From NCBI GenBank assembly GCA_951813855.1, contig OX638380.1:636876-700875 (forward strand): a DNA stretch of 64,000 nucleotides, given 5' to 3'. This stretch comes from an uncultured Verrucomicrobiae bacterium. GTDB taxonomy: Bacteria; Verrucomicrobiota; Verrucomicrobiia; Limisphaerales; AAA164-E04. The position numbers and the translations under genes were made by a program. Positions 1-9,199 of this stretch are shown in pieces (the stretch's first letter is position 1; each line of letters opens with the position of its first letter). The notes beneath the pieces were generated by a model that saw only the letters and a program-made list of their open reading frames with translations, ran no database searches and was not told the origin of the DNA.

Positions 1-849
1 CTGTCGTCTGCCGCCCTCGGTCAGGAAACCGAATCGGATCGACTCTACCGACTTGCCATCGCCGCCTTCGATTCCGGAGACATGGAATCTGCCTCGCGCT
101 TGATCGACCAGGCCGTCATTGAAAAACCGAAAGATTCGAAACTCCTGCTAACCCGCGGTTACATCCGCCAATTTCAACATCAACACCAGCAAGCGGTCGC
201 CGATTTCTCCCAGGTTATCGAACTCGATCCCAATGCCGAGGATGCGTTGCAACGGAGAGGCGAAGAATACTTCAAGCTCGCGGAATTCGATAAATCAGTG
301 GCCGATTTCGAACGCGTCATCGAATTGCAACCCCAGCGCAAACCCTATCACTGGCAACTAGGCATCTCCTATTACTACGCGAAACGATTCCAGAAAGGCA
401 CGGACTTGTTCGAGCTCCATCGAAAGGTCAATTCCAACGACGTGGAGAATTCCGTCTGGCATTTCCTGTGTGCCGCCCAAGTTCGAGGAATCGAGGAAGC
501 CCAGAAGGGATTGATCCCCGTGACTCGCGACCCGCGGTTACCGATGATGGCGATCTGGTCGCTGTTTTCGGGAGACGGCACCGAAAAGGAAGTTTGGGGA
601 AAAGCCAACCAATCCCAACCCAGCGAACGAGCCGAATCCCGTAGCGTATTCTACGCCCAGCTTTATCTGGGCTTGTATTGGGACGCACTGGGCGACACCG
701 GCAAATCGATCGAGTTCCTGAAAAAGGCTGCGAAAGATTATCGGGATCACGGCTACATGGGACAAGTAGCTCGCATCCATTACCGACAATTGAAGCAACA
801 GAGTACGACCGAGGAAGCGAAGGTCGGCGATGCCTCCTCCGGAAAATGA
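1..849 (+). CDS. TPR-repeat protein, 5' end outside window
   Basis: The frame is open from the first base; the first residues (LSSAALGQETES) look like the end of a signal peptide followed by the mature N-terminus, so the true start lies upstream. Two clear tetratricopeptide units follow, with the typical spacing of Ala/Gly/Tyr and a closing DPN or LQP turn (AVADFSQVIELDPNAEDAL, then SVADFERVIELQPQ). A further helical region holds a third, weaker unit near the C-terminus (GLYWDALGDTGKSIEFLKKA). TPR proteins act as binding scaffolds, and no enzymatic motif is visible. The stop overlaps the start of the xylulokinase gene (ATGA), so the two are probably co-transcribed. Export to the periplasm is an inference from the partial signal-like sequence. 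Confidence 0.8.
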   Translation: MSSAALGQETESDRLYRLAIAAFDSGDMESASRLIDQAVIEKPKDSKLLLTRGYIRQFQHQHQQAVADFSQVIELDPNAEDALQRRGEEYFKLAEFDKSVADFERVIELQPQRKPYHWQLGISYYYAKRFQKGTDLFELHRKVNSNDVENSVWHFLCAAQVRGIEEAQKGLIPVTRDPRLPMMAIWSLFSGDGTEKEVWGKANQSQPSERAESRSVFYAQLYLGLYWDALGDTGKSIEFLKKAAKDYRDHGYMGQVARIHYRQLKQQSTTEEAKVGDASSGK

Positions 850-2369
850 GAACTTTGGTCCTCGGCATAGACAGCGGCACGCAATCCACCAAAGCCGTGG
901 TCGTCCAGGGCGCGACCGGACGCATTTTGGGCGAAGGAACGAAAGCCTACGGCTTGATCGAAGGACTTCCTCCCGGAGCCAAGGAACAACATCCAGTAAC
1001 GTGGATGGACGCTACGGTATTCGCCGTCCGTAAAGCCTTGAAAGAAGCCAAGGCCCGACCGGAAGAAGTTCAAGCGCTGGGCGTCAGCGGACAGCAACAC
1101 GGCTTGGTCGCTTTGGACAAAAAAGGCCGCGTGATTCGCCCGGCCAAACTTTGGAGCGATACGACGACCGAAGCGGAATGCCGGCTCCTCACCGAAAAAA
1201 TCGGCGGTCACAAAAAAGCGATCAAATCAGTCGGGAACGCGATCTTGCCGGGTTTTACCGCACCGAAGATTCTCTGGCTCAAACGGCACGAACCGCCGCA
1301 TTACCGCCGCTTGGCCACCGTCCTCCTCCCCCACGACTATCTGAATTACCGGTTGACCGGAAAATCGGTAATGGAATGCGGCGACGCCAGCGGCACGGCG
1401 CTGCTAAACGTACGAAAACGAAAATGGAGCGACCGCATGCTTTCGGCTATCGACGACGATTTAGCCGGGAAGTTGCCTCCTCTGATCGCCAGCGACGAAC
1501 CGGTAGGACTGTTGCAGGCCTCGGCCGCCGAAGCCTTGGGACTTACCCGAAACACCTTGGTCAGCGCCGGCGGCGGTGACAACATGATGGGAGCGATCGG
1601 AACCGGAAACACGCGTCAAGGAGTCATCACCGCCAGTTTCGGCACGAGCGGAACGATTTACGCCTGCGCTCAGTCGCCGGTCGTCGACCCCACCGGTGAA
1701 ATCGCCGCTTTTTGCGACTCCACCAATCGTTGGTTGCCGCTATTGTGCACCATGAACGTCACCACAGCGACTGGCATGGTCCGGGAGCATTATGACTGGA
1801 CGCACGAGCAGTTCGAAAAAGCCGCTCGCCTCGTCACCGCCGGAAGCGACGGATTAATCCTGCTCCCCTACCTGGAAGGCGAAAGAACCCCCAACGTCCC
1901 CGACGGAACCGGAGTCTGGTTGGGGTGCCGCCAATCGGCATCTAGTCCGGGGCATCACGCTCGGGCCGCCATCGAGGGAGTAACAATGGGGATGAATTAC
2001 GGTCTGGCCCGATTAAAACGATTAGGCATCTCTCCCACCCAAATACGCGCTACCGGTGGCGGTTCCCACTCCAAATTATGGCGAGAAATCATGGCCAACG
2101 TATTCGACGCCGAAGTGGTCACGCTGCAAACGACCGAAGGCGCGGCCTACGGAGCGGCGCTCCAAGCTCTATGGTGCTGGCGGCGGCAGCAAGGAGACGA
2201 TTTGACCATTACCGAATTGACCGATCGTTTCGTTCGGCTCAACCCTCGCCAACGGACGACACCCAATTCCGAAGACGTCGAGCGATACCGGCAAACGCAA
2301 CAGTTGCAGGACACCGTGTCGAAGGCCCTTCGGAAAACCTTCACCCAACATCGCCAACTGCTGTCCTGA
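846..2369 (+). CDS. xylB: Xylulokinase (FGGY carbohydrate kinase)
   Basis: 507 residues from the ATG that overlaps the upstream TGA; longer in-frame starts upstream lie inside the TPR gene and are unlikely. FGGY kinases phosphorylate sugars with ATP in the cytoplasm; XylB makes D-xylulose 5-phosphate. Seen: an N-terminal phosphate loop (LVLGIDSGTQSTKAVVV), the XylB-like GVSGQQHG segment, a GDASGTALL segment typical of xylulokinases, the catalytic aspartate context AGGGDNMMGAIGTG, and the C-terminal ATP-binding GGGSHS. Length is close to E. coli XylB (484). No xylose isomerase is next to it, so another FGGY substrate such as ribulose cannot be fully excluded, but the motifs favour xylulose. 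Confidence 0.88.
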   Translation: MRTLVLGIDSGTQSTKAVVVQGATGRILGEGTKAYGLIEGLPPGAKEQHPVTWMDATVFAVRKALKEAKARPEEVQALGVSGQQHGLVALDKKGRVIRPAKLWSDTTTEAECRLLTEKIGGHKKAIKSVGNAILPGFTAPKILWLKRHEPPHYRRLATVLLPHDYLNYRLTGKSVMECGDASGTALLNVRKRKWSDRMLSAIDDDLAGKLPPLIASDEPVGLLQASAAEALGLTRNTLVSAGGGDNMMGAIGTGNTRQGVITASFGTSGTIYACAQSPVVDPTGEIAAFCDSTNRWLPLLCTMNVTTATGMVREHYDWTHEQFEKAARLVTAGSDGLILLPYLEGERTPNVPDGTGVWLGCRQSASSPGHHARAAIEGVTMGMNYGLARLKRLGISPTQIRATGGGSHSKLWREIMANVFDAEVVTLQTTEGAAYGAALQALWCWRRQQGDDLTITELTDRFVRLNPRQRTTPNSEDVERYRQTQQLQDTVSKALRKTFTQHRQLLS

Positions 2370-2386
2370 ACCGAAAACCCGGACAT

Positions 2387-3493
2387 TCACCAACGTTCGA
2401 CGGGACCTCGAGGAACCGGAATAGCTTTCCGGACGGCGCTTTCAGGTTGATCAGCGAAATCGGGAGTCATCGCGGCGGGTCGGTAACGCGGCTGCAACTC
2501 GCCGTCTTCATCAAGAAAGACTTCTCGCCATTTACCGTATTCGGCCAACAATTCGTCGAATTGTTGACGCGATTCCAAACGGACTACTTTCCGGTTGAAT
2601 AGCTTGGCGGGACCGAACCGTTTCGCGTACCAAGGGGCTATTTTACGAAACATCAAGCAGGCACGGGATTCTCCAAAGATTTCGATCATGTAATCGAGAT
2701 GCCGGCGCATGACCCGGACCCGTTCTGGAAACGACGGCTCCGACTCCAACGCTCCGGAATCCAAAAATGCCCGGGTATGGCTAAATATCCAGGGATTATA
2801 AAAGGCGCCCCGGCCGATACTCACTCCTTGGCAACCGGTACGATCGATCATCACTCCGGCAGCCTCCGGAGTCGTCACGTCGCCGTTTCCGACCACCGGG
2901 ACGGTTGAAACGGCCGAGACTACCGTTTGTATGCCCGTCAGGCTCACTTTTCCTTCGAACCCTTGTTCTCTGGTGCGACCATGGATAAAAATGGCAGCGA
3001 TACCCGCGTCTTCCAGAGCCCGCGCCAAGTCGGGAGCGGTCAAATTGGCTTCGTCCCAGCCCAACCGCATTTTCGCCGTCACCGGGATCCGCAAGGCATC
3101 GACCATTAGCCGAACCAAGTTCGCCGTAGCTCCTACCTCGGTCATCATGGCCGACCCTCCCCCTACCCGGCAGACCTTTCTAACAGGGCACCCCATGTTG
3201 ATATCGATCGAAGCAACCCCCCGATCTTGCAAAAAAAGGGACGCATCTCTCATTTCTTCGGGAACGCTACCGAACAACTGGACGGCTAACGGACTGTCCC
3301 GGTCATTGGTTTCGATCAATTTGAATGCCCTGGGATTACGTTCCAACAGGGAACGAGCGTTCACCAGATCCGTAGTCGCCAAATCCAATCCCCCCAGTTC
3401 CCGAATGGTCAGGCGAAACGGTAGATTGGTATAGCCGGCTAGCGGGGAAAGGAATAGATTCGATTGAAGATGAAGCGATCCGAATTTCAGCAT
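2387..3493 (-). CDS. dus: tRNA-dihydrouridine synthase (Dus family, DusB-like)
   Basis: 368 residues from the ATG giving MLKFGSLHL; a TTG four codons upstream is less likely. Dus enzymes are FMN-dependent and reduce uridines in tRNA with NADPH. Seen in order: PLAGYTNLPFR (FMN barrel start), GCPVRKVCRVGGGSAMM with the catalytic cysteine region, AKMRLGWDE, IHGRTREQGFEGKV and VVGNGDVTTPE (phosphate-binding end of the TIM barrel), then a helical C-terminal domain. Convergent with xylB with 17 bases between stops. A decayed partial copy of this gene lies about 7.7 kb away at 10330-10995 on the same strand. Confidence 0.9.
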   Translation of the reverse strand: MLKFGSLHLQSNLFLSPLAGYTNLPFRLTIRELGGLDLATTDLVNARSLLERNPRAFKLIETNDRDSPLAVQLFGSVPEEMRDASLFLQDRGVASIDINMGCPVRKVCRVGGGSAMMTEVGATANLVRLMVDALRIPVTAKMRLGWDEANLTAPDLARALEDAGIAAIFIHGRTREQGFEGKVSLTGIQTVVSAVSTVPVVGNGDVTTPEAAGVMIDRTGCQGVSIGRGAFYNPWIFSHTRAFLDSGALESEPSFPERVRVMRRHLDYMIEIFGESRACLMFRKIAPWYAKRFGPAKLFNRKVVRLESRQQFDELLAEYGKWREVFLDEDGELQPRYRPAAMTPDFADQPESAVRKAIPVPRGPVERW

Positions 3494-4021
3494 GGGGGCA
3501 CGCAATCACTGGATCATAAATCGTCAACCACCGCATTGCAACTGACTTTTTCTCCGATCGTCGCCAGCTGCCGAGAAGGCCGGATAGTCACCTCCTGATT
3601 GAAAACACTTCCGGTGGAAAAGGGGCAAGATGACGAATTCTACGGACAACGAAACGAATCATAGTTTGCAGATCAAAAAAACCGGATAATCGAAAAGATT
3701 CGGCATCTCTTCAGTCACGGTCAGTCTAACTGGTTTTTCAACCGTGAGAGGCAAGAATAACCAATCTCAGGGCCAAAAACGGTATCATGGCATTTTTCGA
3801 TGTTAAAGGGAATCAGATGAAGTTAAAGCTTCAAAAACCATTAAATTTAACAAAAATTAAATCAATTTTCAGAAAAACCGAGTTTTCAAATAGAAAAGCT
3901 TGACGAACACCTGTCTGATCAATTACCGTGGGGTTCAAATGATTCGAAATAACGTTGGGATCAAATATTCCGGTAGGAATTGAAAGGAACAATTGAAAAG
4001 AACAAATCCGACAGGCCTTGG
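3494..4021. other. Non-coding stretch between dus and the IS630 relic
   Basis: About 530 bases with no credible reading frame. Composition turns AT-rich from about 3640 onward, marking the edge of the mobile block. A short imperfect tandem duplication (aattgaaaggaac followed by aattgaaaagaac) sits near 3977-4003. I see no RNA gene or clear regulatory motif; the dus promoter must lie in its left part. Confidence 0.5.
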
Positions 4022-4045
4022 TATCAATTTTTGCAAAAGTATTGT

Positions 4046-5065
4046 CATAAATTAATATATTGAGTTTCTTTCAATTTAAATAATGATTTTACCATTCCCT
4101 TTTTCTTTTGTATGGATTGCATAATGTTTTGAGTTTTCTTTTTCATGATGTTTTTACTGGTTATCATGATTTTAACTAATCTTTGTTTTAAATGATTTCA
4201 AACCTGTTCGTCAGGATTTAATTCAGGGCTGTAAGGTAAAAAATATTCAAATTCAATGCCTTTATGCAGGGCAACAAACGATTTGGTATACTTTGCTTTA
4301 TAATATCTCGCGTTATCGCAAACAACAATTATTTTCTTCCCTGCATCTTTAGACAGTTTAGATAAAAACTCACAAAATAGTCGAGCATTCATTTTCACCT
4401 TGACTATACTAAACGTCATTTGTCCCTTAGCTGATTTTGCTGAAACCAAATTAATTGAAAAACGGTCTCCGGTATCTGACACTACCGGTGTAATTCCCCG
4501 CTTTGCCCAAGTAGTTCTACGGTGATAATCAGCTCAAACTGACGCTTCATCTAAAAAATAAAATTACGGCATCCTCTTGTTTTAAGCGTTTTTTAAGGCG
4601 AGGAAACATTTCGAGGTATTGTTTTATTTTTTTTCTGGTTTTGCTTGTATGACTTGTGGATGAAGCGCTGAGGACTCAATCCCATGGAGTGAAGTGGACG
4701 ACTGATTGTGGACACGTGAACCGAAATCCCGAATTGTTGCTTCAGCAGACATTGCATGGTCCTGAGACTCCACAAACAAAAGTCGAAGTGGTATTGTTTG
4801 GAGTTTCCCATAGTCACCGCGTTGTATAACCACTGTGCCATTTCTTCTGTTATTTTACAAGGACATCCTGACTTCGGTTTATCGTTGAGTGCTTCGTAGC
4901 TCCCAGTTGAAAACCATACAAGCTAACGAAATACAGTGTGCATGGACATACCCATTACATTAACAACTTCAACCACGGTAGATTCGTTTTGCACAGCTTC
5001 TACCGCTGTAACACGTTGTTCGTAGGTATAGTGTCTACGGGGGGTTTTAGTTGATTGATCTATCA
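4046..5065 (-). pseudogene. IS630-family transposase, broken in several places
   Basis: Read on the minus strand, pieces in different frames join into one IS630 transposase: an N-terminal helix-turn-helix (TPRRHYTYEQRVTAVEAV), a second helical part (ALNDKPKSGCPCKITEEMAQW, then LWSLRTMQCLLKQQFGI), and the DDE_3 catalytic part (VVCDNARYYKAKYTKS, then LPYSPELNPDEQV). The conserved tryptophan after DEQV is a TGA stop, and the expected tail (NHLKQRLVKIMI ... GMVKSLFKLKETQYINL) continues beyond it. At least two frameshifts plus this stop make it inactive. AT-rich composition differs from the surrounding host genes. Confidence 0.85.
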
Positions 5066-5339
5066 CGTCACTATAGACACCTCTAGTGCAAAAAAGTCGC
5101 AAATAAAATGATATTATTTTCAATAATTTTCACATATTTATTATTGTTTAGTCAGCAATTCCCACTGAAGTCAGGCCAAATTGTAATTGTGAAAAAATTA
5201 TTTGTAAATATGTTAAATACGGTCGAAAAGCGGATTTTCAAGCCTGATTTCAGATGAAATTTCGTTTTTTCCCTTGACCAGGTGATTTATTTTGCGTTTC
5301 GCCCGACCGACGAACGAGCTCAGAACGCACCACTCCTAG

Positions 5340-5364
5340 CTCGATCTAAATCGAGTTTTTTTTT
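5340..5364 (+). terminator. Hairpin plus T-tract inside the IS4-type element
   Basis: A 6-bp stem (ctcgat/atcgag, four-base loop) is followed by nine T residues in the plus direction. It lies just past the transposase stop, facing inward from the left end. Such terminators can block outside transcription from entering an IS; that role is inference. Confidence 0.4.
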
Positions 5365-5403
5365 GAGGTCGCCGACTAGCGATCTCGGTCAGAATATCGC
5401 CGA

Positions 5404-6975
5404 CTAGGTGGGGGCGGCAGGTTTAGGCACGAAGTCGAGCATCCCATACACGAGTAACTGGTAGAGATGGTTCCAATCCGTGAGACAATGCATGCGAAGA
5501 TGGCATCTGATTTCAATCCAGACTTCCTGGAGCGATCCGATCATCTGAGGCGCCCGTTTAAAGAGAGTACAAGCGATCAGTTCCATTTGATCTACCAGCA
5601 CCGCCAGCATCATCAAAAACAGAAAAACCGTGGAGAGATGTTCTTTTCCGTGGCCATAATTATGCTCCAACTGGTACCCGCGATTTTTCAAACTATTAAA
5701 AGTATCCTCGATTTGCCACCGGCTGCGACCGGCCTGCGCTATTTTTTGAACGTTGGAGTCATTAATTTCCCAATCAGTGACCCAAGAAAAAATCGCTGGC
5801 TTTTCACCCGGAGCTTCGATTTCGCACCATAAAAAATTAATTTTAAGCTCGGGATTAGCTTGGTTCAGCGGCTGTTGATTCACCCAGATGTACGTATACT
5901 TAACGCCAGCTTTGTCCCAGCATACGAGCCGGTGGGATTCACCGGTCTCATCCGCTTTCACAAATAGCTCGAATAAATGTTCGTGATTGCTTGGTCTGGC
6001 GACGATGATAAAGGACATTCGATACCGTTTCAGGAGCTTGATAAACGTGGCGTTGGAATGAAGCCCATCGGCCAATACGACGATCTTCAGGCGGGGATGT
6101 TCCCGATGAAGTCTGGTGACCAACCGCCGGATGGCTCGGCTCTCGCAATCGTTGATGAGCCATTTATTGCTGCTTTCCCACCGGTAACGGTCCGTATACC
6201 GGTATGGAAAGTCGGTGAGTTCCTCGTCCTTCGGGCCCACCTCCGGGTCGGCTTCCGAACCGATTAATTGCTTGCTGATCGGCTCTGGCGCTAGCGGAAT
6301 AACCTCCGACTGGTCCGGATGAACCACGGCGGCTCCCACGGCTTGATGGTAATAGGTGATCGCACCGTTTTCGTGTTGTTTTTGACAGCAGTGTTCACAG
6401 TGAAGATGGTTGGAAGAGAAAACCCCGGTGCCGTCTATCGACACGAGATAATGCTTGTCTTCCCACCAATATCGCTTCAACACTCCGTTTCGTTGTAACA
6501 TCCGAAACAGTTCCAGGAACGCGGATCGAAGATGAATGGGATTGATCCGATCCAGGAATTTGCGTAATCCCGAATCAGAAGGCACTCGTTTGATACGATA
6601 CAGTTTGCGCAAGTTAGCCCGGGTTCTTCGGCTCATACCCTTTCGTTTCCGACTTCGAGTGGCTTCGTCAAAGCCCAGTAACGATGAAAATTTCTGCTGC
6701 AACGCCACAAACGCGCTCATCAAATGGTCGGTGACCTCGTACCTGCTTTTGCGGCAGGGGCGTGGAACGAGGCGAAAACACCCCCAAATCCTCCCGAGGA
6801 TATTGGGTTTAAGTAATTTTTTGCGGAATTTCACCAAGGAAAACCTTTCGTTGATTGGTTGTGAGGATCGGCTTGTTCCACGACGGATCAGGCCGGTCGG
6901 CACGTCGAACGGAATCAAAACATGGGACTGACGCTGAGATCCCGGCAGATCGCAGACTCCTGAGTTCGAGAACAA
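5404..6975 (-). CDS. IS4-superfamily DDE transposase
   Basis: Up to 523 residues; the true start is uncertain and may be one of several internal codons, for example near VKFRKKLLKPN. The catalytic core is visible: first Asp in YLVSIDGTGVF, second Asp in IVVLADGLHS, and the glutamate in RWQIEDTFNSLKNRGY, which fits the R(3)E(6)K spacing of the IS4 signature. A Cys/His-rich patch (HLHCEHCCQKQH) follows the first Asp. The reading frame is uninterrupted, so the enzyme may be active. The plus-strand frames in this stretch are shadows. Exact IS subgroup not determined. Confidence 0.88.
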   Translation of the reverse strand: MFSNSGVCDLPGSQRQSHVLIPFDVPTGLIRRGTSRSSQPINERFSLVKFRKKLLKPNILGRIWGCFRLVPRPCRKSRYEVTDHLMSAFVALQQKFSSLLGFDEATRSRKRKGMSRRTRANLRKLYRIKRVPSDSGLRKFLDRINPIHLRSAFLELFRMLQRNGVLKRYWWEDKHYLVSIDGTGVFSSNHLHCEHCCQKQHENGAITYYHQAVGAAVVHPDQSEVIPLAPEPISKQLIGSEADPEVGPKDEELTDFPYRYTDRYRWESSNKWLINDCESRAIRRLVTRLHREHPRLKIVVLADGLHSNATFIKLLKRYRMSFIIVARPSNHEHLFELFVKADETGESHRLVCWDKAGVKYTYIWVNQQPLNQANPELKINFLWCEIEAPGEKPAIFSWVTDWEINDSNVQKIAQAGRSRWQIEDTFNSLKNRGYQLEHNYGHGKEHLSTVFLFLMMLAVLVDQMELIACTLFKRAPQMIGSLQEVWIEIRCHLRMHCLTDWNHLYQLLVYGMLDFVPKPAAPT

Positions 6976-7281
6976 CTCGAGATCCTCTCGGAGGGCTTTT
7001 CTGGCCGGAAAATACGTCGGGAGAACAGGTTAAGACGAATTATGGCACCAGATCCAGGGCCAAAAAGCGTCAAATCACGTTTTGGTCAGGAAAAGATACG
7101 AAAAAACAGCGATTACAACGAAACCACCATTAATGTAGCATAGTTTTGGAAGAAATGCTGAAAATATTTGAAAAAAGCAGCGCGAAAACCAGATCGAGAA
7201 AACCCTTGTTTTTACTGGATTTTCTTCTTCAGTGGGAATTGCTGTTGTTTAGTTATGACAATACTTATGCAAAGATTGATA

Positions 7282-7616
7282 ATTGAAGCAGAAATGATGA
7301 ATTGAATTTCATTGTGAGGCAACCCGACGGGAAAGTGACAGAGTTGGAGCATCCATTTCGTTTATTCAAAGTCAGACAATCCTCAAAATTGAGTCCGAAT
7401 TGCGAAAAACGAATTCTCGATAGTTCAACTCGGGACTCGAGATATCTAACCCACCAAATCATTTTTAATCGGGTGGGTCGCAACGAAGGCGAGTCTGAAT
7501 TGAAAAGAATAGATGTCAGTAACTGTCCTCGCAATCTAAATCCAATGTGCGATTATTATCACATTAGGGTTCTCGCATAATTAAACTGTCGTTTTTTTGT
7601 GTGCGTATCAAACGTA
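7282..7616. other. AT-rich spacer between two mobile elements
   Basis: About 335 bases between the IS630 right end and the ISAzo13-type transposase. Short opposing frames exist but none resembles a protein family. The left end of the ISAzo13 element should be in the last part of this stretch, but I could not identify its inverted repeat. Confidence 0.4.
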
Positions 7617-8827
7617 TTATTTACATTCATGGGGCTTTAATTTATAATTCCATTCACCATGAAACTTCTCTTTAGTTAAGCGCAAATTTTGCATTTGTTC
7701 ATCAGTAATTTTTATGCCAGTCTGATATTTGGATTTATCTAACATGCAATTTATTTTCAACCCATTTTTAGTCGTTGTATTGCTAATCAAATTAACTATG
7801 GTTTCATAATTGGTTAATGGGCGTCCCCGCCAATTCATCGAAATGCATGAAAACATTCGATGTTCAATTTTATTCCACTTGCTCGTACCCGGAGGAAAAT
7901 GACAAACTGATATTTCCATATTAAGTTCATCTGCCAGTTTTTGCAACTCGATTTTCCATAATTTATTACGACTACCATTTGAACCACCTCCATCAGCCAT
8001 AATTAATAGCTTCTTGGCATTGGGATGATTTTTTCGTCCCATTGATAGCCACCATCGACGAATAGTTTCTACCGCAAATTCCGCAGTATCGTGGTCAGTG
8101 CCTACACTTACCCAACCCGTATTGGTGCTCAGATCATACACGCCATATGGACTTGCTTTCGGTAGATTTGGATCGGGGAAATCATGCACTTTGACTAGTT
8201 CGGGATTTCCTTTCGGATGCCATTCGTTCCCCATATTTTTGTGCTGTCCCACCAGTTCCTTTTTTTCGTGTCAACCGAAATCACTGGTTGGTTTTTCTTC
8301 AAGAATTTCCGGGATTTCCGTTCAATATGTCGAAATTGCTGGTTTCGATCGGGATGCTGTTTGCCTTCTAGGGTTTTCTGATTGCCTTGAAGGCTGTATC
8401 CCATTTCATGGAGCAAATTATTTACGGTGCGTTCACTTATTTGATGTCCCATTTCATTTAATGTGGTTTTGATTTGTTCAGCACTTTTGCAGGTCCAACG
8501 CAACGGATTTTCAGGATCACCTCGAGTCTCGGGTTCGATAAGTTTATCCAGATCTGACAAAAGAGTCTTATCGTGTTCGGTTATTGATTTCCGTCCCCCT
8601 CCAGCTTTCCTTTGGCGATTTTTATTAGGGATTGCTTCCGTTTTCAATTCATTAATTCCCGATCGAATCGTAGTGCAGCTAGCACCCGTAGCTTCGTGAA
8701 CTATTTTTATTCCACCCCTACCAATGGCTATTGCCTCGGATGCTAGCCAATGACGTTTAGTCAATTCTTGGAAGATGGGTTCCAAGCTCAGATATTTTTT
8801 TCTGATAACGGCAACCTGATCGCTCAC
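7617..8827 (-). CDS. ISAzo13-family transposase in two frames joined at an A7 run
   Basis: The N-terminal half (MSDQVAVIRKKYLSLEPIF ... VISVDTKK) and C-terminal half (KELVGQHKNMGNEWHPKG ... KLKPHECK) together make a complete ISAzo13-type transposase of about 400 residues. Typical segments are the helix-turn-helix TVNNLLHEMGYSLQGNQK, VHDFPDPNLPKASPYGVYDL, MADGGGSNGSRNKLWK and HFPPGTSKWNKIEHRMFS. The halves meet at seven A residues (minus strand, 8260-8266): a -1 slip or one extra A restores the family sequence DTKKKELVG exactly. No other lesion is visible, so this is either a programmed/transcriptional slippage site or a single-base deletion. Terminal repeats were not found. Confidence 0.82.
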
Positions 8828-9199
8828 GCTTAATCATACCATACATATTTCATTTTTTCAACTTTTAAAAGTAATTAATTCCAATGCATTGATTGCCAGA
8901 GGATTGAAAACTAAAGATTTTCGTCATCAAGCCTCCCCAAAACCATAGAATCGACCTAAATGGGTTGATAACTTCCAGCTCTAAATAAACCATCAAAATC
9001 AGTTATTAAATCACCAGAGAGATTATCCGTCAATCGACATGTCAAAATGAAATTCTGACAATAGATTTAATCATTTGAACAAGTATGTTATTAATGCGAG
9101 TGCCCTTAATAGCGAAATAACTGCCACCACACCCTGATTAATTGGAACAATTGATTTAATGCATTCATACCCGAAATTACGAATTGATCAAGAGCTAAA
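8828..9199. other. AT-rich non-coding stretch
   Basis: About 370 bases upstream of both the ISAzo13-type transposase and the broken AAA ATPase. It must hold the right end of the ISAzo13 element and the old promoter of the ATPase, but I see no clear repeat, hairpin or frame. Confidence 0.4.

Larger units (their letters stand above)
5153..7244 (-). mobile_element. IS4-type insertion sequence with perfect TIRs and 9-bp TSD
   Basis: 2,092 bases bounded by an exact 18-bp inverted repeat, cagcaattcccactgaag at 5153-5170 and its reverse complement at 7227-7244. The nine bases ttgtttagt flank both sides (5144-5152 and 7245-7253), a perfect target-site duplication. The target lay in the right end of the older IS630 element, so the order of insertion is certain. 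One transposase gene fills the element. Intact ends and duplication suggest a fairly recent insertion. Confidence 0.93.
4022..7281 (-). mobile_element. IS630-family element (relic), interrupted by a nested IS
   Basis: The ends are 30-bp inverted repeats (4022-4051 and 7252-7281) matching at 27 of 30 positions. Both begin with TATCAAT, consistent with insertion at a TA dinucleotide, as is usual for the IS630/Tc1 group. The transposase relic (about 4046-5065) lies inside the left half. The right terminal repeat was cut off from the rest by a later IS4-type insertion at 5153-7244. Without the nested element this IS would be about 1.16 kb, a normal IS630 size. Confidence 0.8.

Noticed and set aside
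678..845. N-terminal extension of xylulokinase
   Set aside because: The extra codons overlap the TPR gene and have no kinase features; the ATG at 846 places the phosphate loop at the normal distance.
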